NCBI GenBank assembly: GCA_002254395.1
Contig: NJDN01000020.1
Span: 1-7,137, forward strand
From: Candidatus Pacearchaeota archaeon ex4484_71
Lineage (GTDB): Archaea; Nanobdellota; Nanobdellia; Pacearchaeales; GW2011-AR1
Direction of reading: 5' to 3'
DNA length: 7,137 nucleotides
Shown here: piece by piece, positions 4,593-7,137 of the stretch
Layout of the letters: the number at the start of each line of letters is the position of its first letter
How positions within the stretch are numbered: the first letter of the stretch is position 1
Notes under the pieces: model-generated
What the model was told of the DNA's origin: nothing
The model's database searches: none
What the model saw: the letters and a program-made list of their open reading frames with translations, nothing else
Program-made: the position numbers and the translations under genes

Positions 4593-5759
4593 TTAAAGAT
4601 TGATCTCATTCAAGCTTGTCCTCTCCTCAGATTTCTCTGTGCTTATTTCAAGTGCCTTTTTTTTGCTTCTTGAAATCTTCTTTCTCACAACTGCAATTAT
4701 AATTGATATAAGATACCACACTGAAATCCAAACTACAAAGAAAATAAAGGGTTCCCTAGAGGACTCTTCAGGCAGAGAGAATTCCAAGGGATAAAAAAAC
4801 AATAAACTAATAAAGAAAATTACTGCAACAAAGCCATACCCCAGAATTGCTCCTGCCTTGATCTTTCTTGCTATGAAAAGGAAGATATTTTTGCTCTCTA
4901 TTGCTCGCTCTCCTTTATACCTTGTGTAAGGAAATAAGTCTTCAAAAAGGGGTGAAAGGAAAACTATTATGATTAAAAAGAGATTTATTCCCCCAAAAGC
5001 ATATACCCATCTAACAAAAATATGTTCTTGCAAGTAATAAGCCCACATAAAATCTAAAATCAAAGCAATAAGAACTATAAACTGATACTTCCAAAAGACA
5101 CTTGTTTTTTTTACAAAATAAGAGAGGGCACTAAAATCATAATCTCCGTAATACTCGTGAAAAAAACCAGCGAAAATAAGGAAAATCGGAATGGATGCCA
5201 ATAGAACATAAATTATTGCAAAGTCTAGCACCTTTAAATCTTTTTCAACAGGTTCCTCAAAAACCTCCTTAAGCTTCCAACTTCCATCTTCTTCCCTCCA
5301 GGCCTCTTTGTAAGAATTTTTCGTAAAAATCCTAAAAGGAAAAAAAGATTTTACGATTTCCTGTCTTTTGGTCTTACTAAAAATGCATTTTTTCCCATCC
5401 AGTCTATAAATTTCACTCGCCACATAATTTGGAATTTCGCTCGGAAAAGTATCCAAAACTTCTCTAACATTAGTTTGTACCTCATACCTTTTTACTGCCA
5501 CAATCCGATTACTCGCTCCTAAAAAAGTGGAAGAATCAACAACTTGTGAGACTATTGCAATCTCTCTTTTATTTATGACTTTTTCTATGAGGTCATATCC
5601 TTCGGGGCCTTCTCTTTCCCCAAAAACAGTATCTACATAAAAACCATCCTCTTTCAGAAATACGGAATCTTGTGCGGATACAATTAATGCTTCTTGCTGG
5701 GCTTTTAAGGGACCATAAAAGCAAAAAGCGATCAAAAATAAATAAACAAATTTTTTCAT
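4593..5759 (-). CDS. Secreted-domain plus five-helix membrane protein, 388 aa, unknown function
   Basis: A 388-residue protein with a signal peptide (MKKFVYLFLIAFCFYGPLKA, cleavage likely after A20), an outside domain of about 155 residues (21-178) rich in beta-type sequence, and five membrane segments near 180-200, 223-243, 251-271, 303-323 and 337-358. The charge pattern agrees: the loops predicted inside (272-302) and the tail (359-388, Lys/Arg/Glu-rich) are basic, while the outside loop 324-336 is acidic. The only cysteine past the signal is C125. I recognise no family; the shape resembles a cell-surface sensor or a scaffold in a membrane complex, with no enzymatic motif. It starts 41 bp after the tRNA gene and without a Shine-Dalgarno. 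Its first nine codons and upstream 13 nt are identical to those of the 172-aa lipoprotein gene. Confidence 0.85.
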   Translation of the reverse strand: MKKFVYLFLIAFCFYGPLKAQQEALIVSAQDSVFLKEDGFYVDTVFGEREGPEGYDLIEKVINKREIAIVSQVVDSSTFLGASNRIVAVKRYEVQTNVREVLDTFPSEIPNYVASEIYRLDGKKCIFSKTKRQEIVKSFFPFRIFTKNSYKEAWREEDGSWKLKEVFEEPVEKDLKVLDFAIIYVLLASIPIFLIFAGFFHEYYGDYDFSALSYFVKKTSVFWKYQFIVLIALILDFMWAYYLQEHIFVRWVYAFGGINLFLIIIVFLSPLFEDLFPYTRYKGERAIESKNIFLFIARKIKAGAILGYGFVAVIFFISLLFFYPLEFSLPEESSREPFIFFVVWISVWYLISIIIAVVRKKISRSKKKALEISTEKSEERTSLNEINL

Positions 5760-5772
5760 GACTTTAAATTTA
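5732..5772 (-). repeat. 41-bp start-region repeat, copy 1
   Basis: Identical over 41 bp to 7097-7137. On the minus strand it comprises 13 nt upstream of the ATG (TAAATTTAAAGTC), the ATG and codons for MKKFVYLFL. Copy 2 runs off the window, so the full repeat may be longer on the upstream side only if bases before 5772 continue to match; within this window 41 bp is the visible minimum. Confidence 0.95.
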
Positions 5773-5799
5773 GTTAATAATTAAGTTAATTTCAAATTG

Positions 5800-5872
5800 C
5801 TCCCCCGACAGGATTCGAACCTGTGACCTTTTGGGTATGAACCAAACGCTCTAGCCACTGAGCTACGAGGGA
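5800..5872 (-). tRNA. tRNA with CAU anticodon (elongator Met, or Ile2)
   Basis: A complete cloverleaf is readable on the minus strand: seven acceptor pairs (TCCCTCG with CGGGGGA, one T-G pair), D-stem GCTC/GAGC, anticodon stem TTTGG/CCAAA around loop TTCATAC (anticodon CAT), short variable region AGGTC and T-arm ACAGG-TTCGAAT-CCTGT. No intron and no encoded CCA. The anticodon stem lacks the three G-C pairs of initiator tRNA, so this is elongator tRNA-Met or the Ile2 tRNA whose C34 is modified to agmatidine in archaea; sequence alone does not decide. Odd points are T1-A72 at the acceptor end and a G at discriminator position 73. Its 5' end lies 6 nt after the hairpin at 5879-5952. Confidence 0.93.
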
Positions 5873-5878
5873 ATAAAA

Positions 5879-5952
5879 GGGAGGATCTGTATTGTGAACA
5901 AGGGCATTTTTGTTTTTTGATTTCCATTTGTTCTTAGGCCGAAGATCCTCCC
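5879..5952 (-). terminator. Long stem-loop directly upstream of the tRNA
   Basis: A perfect 10-bp outer stem (GGGAGGATCT with AGATCCTCCC) and, inside it, a second stem GAACAA/TTGTTC (5896-5901 with 5928-5933) enclose an A-rich loop. On the minus strand TTTTATT follows the 3' arm, so it could terminate the 63-aa/71-aa gene pair. It could also be a small RNA or a processing element for the tRNA precursor. Confidence 0.5.
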
Positions 5953-5989
5953 GTGATTTAAACCACCTAATGACTAAGTCATTTTTATT

Positions 5990-6205
5990 TCATAAAAAAA
6001 AGTGGAAGTGACATAGAATTGCAAACATAAAAGAATAGATTGCAAGAAGAACACATGACTTGAAGAAGTTTTCCTTTTCCTCTGATGAAAGGCCAAAGAA
6101 CATCCCTAAAAAACTGATTACCATAAAAAGAACCACCCCCCAAGCCAGTAAAATTGCTAAAAAATCACAAACTGCGAAAAAGCTGTACATATCGGAAGAG
6201 ACCAT
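5990..6205 (-). CDS. Small two-helix membrane protein, 71 aa
   Basis: A 71-residue very hydrophobic protein. A long first hydrophobic region (about 8-38, ending FLGMFFGL) may span the membrane once with a tilted helix; a charged turn SSEEKENFFKS (about 40-50) follows, then a second helix (about 51-66) to the end CHFHFFL. The start ATG lies 1 nt after the TGA of the 63-aa gene (TGATATG), so the two are coupled and probably work together in the membrane. Met6 is an alternative start. I recognise no family. The gene is followed by an imperfect dyad (5969-5983) and the hairpin before the tRNA. Confidence 0.7.
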   Translation of the reverse strand: MVSSDMYSFFAVCDFLAILLAWGVVLFMVISFLGMFFGLSSEEKENFFKSCVLLAIYSFMFAILCHFHFFL

Positions 6206-6206
6206 A

Positions 6207-6398
6207 TCAATTAGATTTATTATTTTCCTTATCTTTCAACCGATCACCGAACGCATAGATTAGCCATCCTAAGACAATAGATGCTACTCCTATTGGAAAT
6301 CCCCAAAACATTCCTTCATCGAAGAAGAAGTATACAAAGATAATTCCCAGAACAATGAGGACAAGGGGCAAAATAACTTTTAAAAATTTCAAGAACAT
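6207..6398 (-). CDS. Small two-helix membrane protein, 63 aa
   Basis: A 63-residue protein with two predicted membrane helices: about 5-25 (FLKVILPLVLIVLGIIFVYFF) and about 33-50, joined by the short turn FDEGMFWGFPIG, and a charged cytoplasmic-type tail AFGDRLKDKENNKSN. Both ends would be on the same side, with Lys residues at the N-terminus and in the tail suggesting inside. This is the only gene of the right half with a strong Shine-Dalgarno (GGAGG, 6406-6410). It begins a two-gene unit with the 71-aa protein. No family recognised; the two helices and tail resemble many small membrane accessory proteins. Confidence 0.75.
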   Translation of the reverse strand: MFLKFLKVILPLVLIVLGIIFVYFFFDEGMFWGFPIGVASIVLGWLIYAFGDRLKDKENNKSN

Positions 6399-6405
6399 AA
6401 TTTTT

Positions 6406-6410
6406 CCTCC
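6406..6410 (-). promoter_or_regulatory. Strong Shine-Dalgarno (GGAGG)
   Basis: GGAGG is separated by 7 nt from the ATG at 6398. It fixes the start of the 63-aa gene and contrasts with the other genes of the window, nearly all of which lack such a site, so the mRNA must have a leader here. Confidence 0.8.
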
Positions 6411-6421
6411 TATAAATTTTG

Positions 6422-6568
6422 TTAATTAAATAAGTATTCTAAAAAATGCGGGCGGCCTTGAGTATAGGCGAGGGGCACCATCCCGTTAATTCCAAACAAA
6501 AACCACCCGCGTGACTCCAACCCATAACGATAAAGGAGAAGCCTTCCAGAGAGAAACAAAACAAACAT
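6422..6568 (-). other. 48-aa open frame over a GC-rich structured stretch
   Basis: A frame of 48 codons beginning MFVLFLSGRLLLYRYG runs across the GC-rich stem region 6448-6510 and stops just before the 63-aa gene. It has no ribosome binding site and lies on a segment that folds well as RNA, so I regard a non-coding RNA or terminator as more likely than a protein. Listed because the frame is open over an entire intergenic region. Confidence 0.25.
6441..6510 (-). terminator. GC-rich stem-loop plus T6, after the lipoprotein gene
   Basis: On the minus strand GCGGGTGG (6510-6503) pairs with CCGCCCGC (6455-6448) using one G-U pair, and is followed by ATTTTTT. A small inner hairpin GGTG/CGCC (6479-6476 with 6470-6467) also needs a G-U pair. 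Both would be A-C mismatches in RNA from the plus strand, so the structure belongs to the minus-strand transcript. It fits a terminator for the 172-aa gene, or a small structured RNA of about 70 nt. Confidence 0.55.
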
Positions 6569-6605
6569 GTTTCTTGTGAAAAAAGATAATCAATCAAAGG
6601 GCAAC

Positions 6606-7124
6606 TCAAAAGGACACCTCCTTGCCCTTGACCCTCTCTTCTCTTGTTTTTTCTTCCTTTAGCTTATTCTTTAACAAAGGAACATATCTTTTGTAAATTA
6701 AGCTTTCCCTATCCATTATAGATTGTATATTCATAAGAAGAAGACTCGCCATCTCCATGTCCTCCAACTTTGAGATTAAGACATCTTCTTTCATTATACA
6801 AAGACCTCTTAGATAAAAGCATCCCATTCTATCTAGCGTCCCCATATATACTAGTACAACAATAGGGTCATCAGTAACCTCCAATAGCTCAAAAAACACA
6901 CCTATCTCTTCATCTCCATAGTATCCTTGGTTAGTTATTTGATCTTCAAAAACAACCAACAGAAGACTAAATAACGAGAGGGCAGAATTTATTTGATCTT
7001 CTGAAAAAGCTACAGGTTTCGATTCCGAGAAATTTGGTCCCTTGTATTTTGGCTTAGTACCGCAGGAACTTAGAACCAAAGAAATTAGAAAAATACTCAA
7101 AAATAAATAAACAAATTTTTTCAT
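6606..7124 (-). CDS. Predicted lipoprotein, 172 aa, unknown function
   Basis: A 172-residue exported protein. The signal is MKKFVYLFLS then a hydrophobic run ending in the lipobox LSSC (18-21), so C21 would be lipid-modified and residues after it face outside. The mature part is mostly helical: about 44-60, 72-95 and 115-135 are leucine-rich amphipathic segments, with a highly charged Lys/Glu/Arg end (about 152-170). Cysteines 102 and 109 (GCFYLRGLC) could form a disulphide. No family recognised. Start and first nine codons are identical to the 388-aa gene. Lipoproteins are known in haloarchaea, but for a DPANN-type genome this is notable. The gene's promoter lies beyond the window. Confidence 0.8.
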   Translation of the reverse strand: MKKFVYLFLSIFLISLVLSSCGTKPKYKGPNFSESKPVAFSEDQINSALSLFSLLLVVFEDQITNQGYYGDEEIGVFFELLEVTDDPIVVLVYMGTLDRMGCFYLRGLCIMKEDVLISKLEDMEMASLLLMNIQSIMDRESLIYKRYVPLLKNKLKEEKTREERVKGKEVSF

Positions 7125-7137
7125 GACTTTAAATTTA
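7097..7137 (-). repeat. 41-bp start-region repeat, copy 2
   Basis: Identical to 5732-5772 over all visible 41 bp and cut by the window end. It covers the ATG of the lipoprotein gene, nine codons and the 13 nt before the ATG. Confidence 0.95.

Noticed and set aside
5773..5927. Minus-strand frame running through the tRNA gene (starting MEIKKQKCPC)
   Set aside because: The clear cloverleaf explains the sequence; the frame is chance.
5969..5983. 15-base dyad AATGACTAAGTCATT as an operator
   Set aside because: Only one copy, located after rather than before a gene, with no known archaeal regulator site I can match; the loop is too short for a good hairpin.
6060..6263. 67-aa plus-strand frame
   Set aside because: Antisense to the coupled 71-aa and 63-aa membrane genes, which have a strong ribosome binding site.
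6448..6510. 5S rRNA resemblance on the plus strand (GGCGGCC and CCATCCCG near each other)
   Set aside because: No closing stem about 115-120 nt away and the later 5S helices are absent; the only long stem closes within 63 nt.

Overview
The window reads as a piece of an AT-rich, compact archaeal genome. Genes such as eL21, RpoF (Rpb4-like), a DUF655 protein, uS13-uS4-uS11 and RpoD (Rpb3-like) occur together only in Archaea. The small coupled genes, shortened subunits, a Zn-ribbon gene of a type I associate with DPANN lineages, and the AT content make a DPANN archaeon (Pacearchaeota/Woesearchaeota-like) my best guess. That placement is inference; no search was run.

Left half (1-3550, all + strand): an information-processing operon. 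A small Zn-ribbon protein (29-223) is followed by eL21 (287-547), RpoF (549-839), DUF655 (845-1378), uS13 (1375-1854), uS4 (1851-2336), uS11 (2333-2806) and RpoD (2837-3550). Three junctions are 4-bp ATGA overlaps and the rest up to RpoD are 1-5 nt gaps, so translation is probably coupled. TATA-like boxes about 26 nt before the eL21 and RpoD starts suggest near-leaderless promoters. The usual archaeal continuation after RpoD (eL18, uL13, uS9, RpoN...) is absent.

Middle (3551-4600): a convergent boundary. A 30-bp tandem repeat resembling the 3' end of rpoD runs into a perfect 13-bp stem that can act as a two-sided terminator. Beyond it lie minus-strand small genes: a 43-aa single-pass membrane protein, a 34-aa ORF and a 143-aa ORF. 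The last two share a near-identical 26-nt box, each followed about 25 nt later by a long stem-loop. This is the most unusual structure in the window.

Right half (4593-7137, minus strand): a 388-aa protein with a signal peptide and five membrane segments, a CAU-anticodon tRNA, a coupled pair of two-helix membrane proteins (71 and 63 aa) with a strong Shine-Dalgarno, and a 172-aa predicted lipoprotein. The 388-aa and 172-aa genes begin with the same 41-bp sequence (start region plus nine codons) and then diverge completely. Several minus-strand units end in a hairpin followed by a T-rich run, which is unusual for archaea. No gene-free stretch exceeds 300 bases once the small ORFs are counted; the gaps at 3551-3727, 3860-4034, 5873-5989 and 6399-6605 hold the hairpins and repeats listed.
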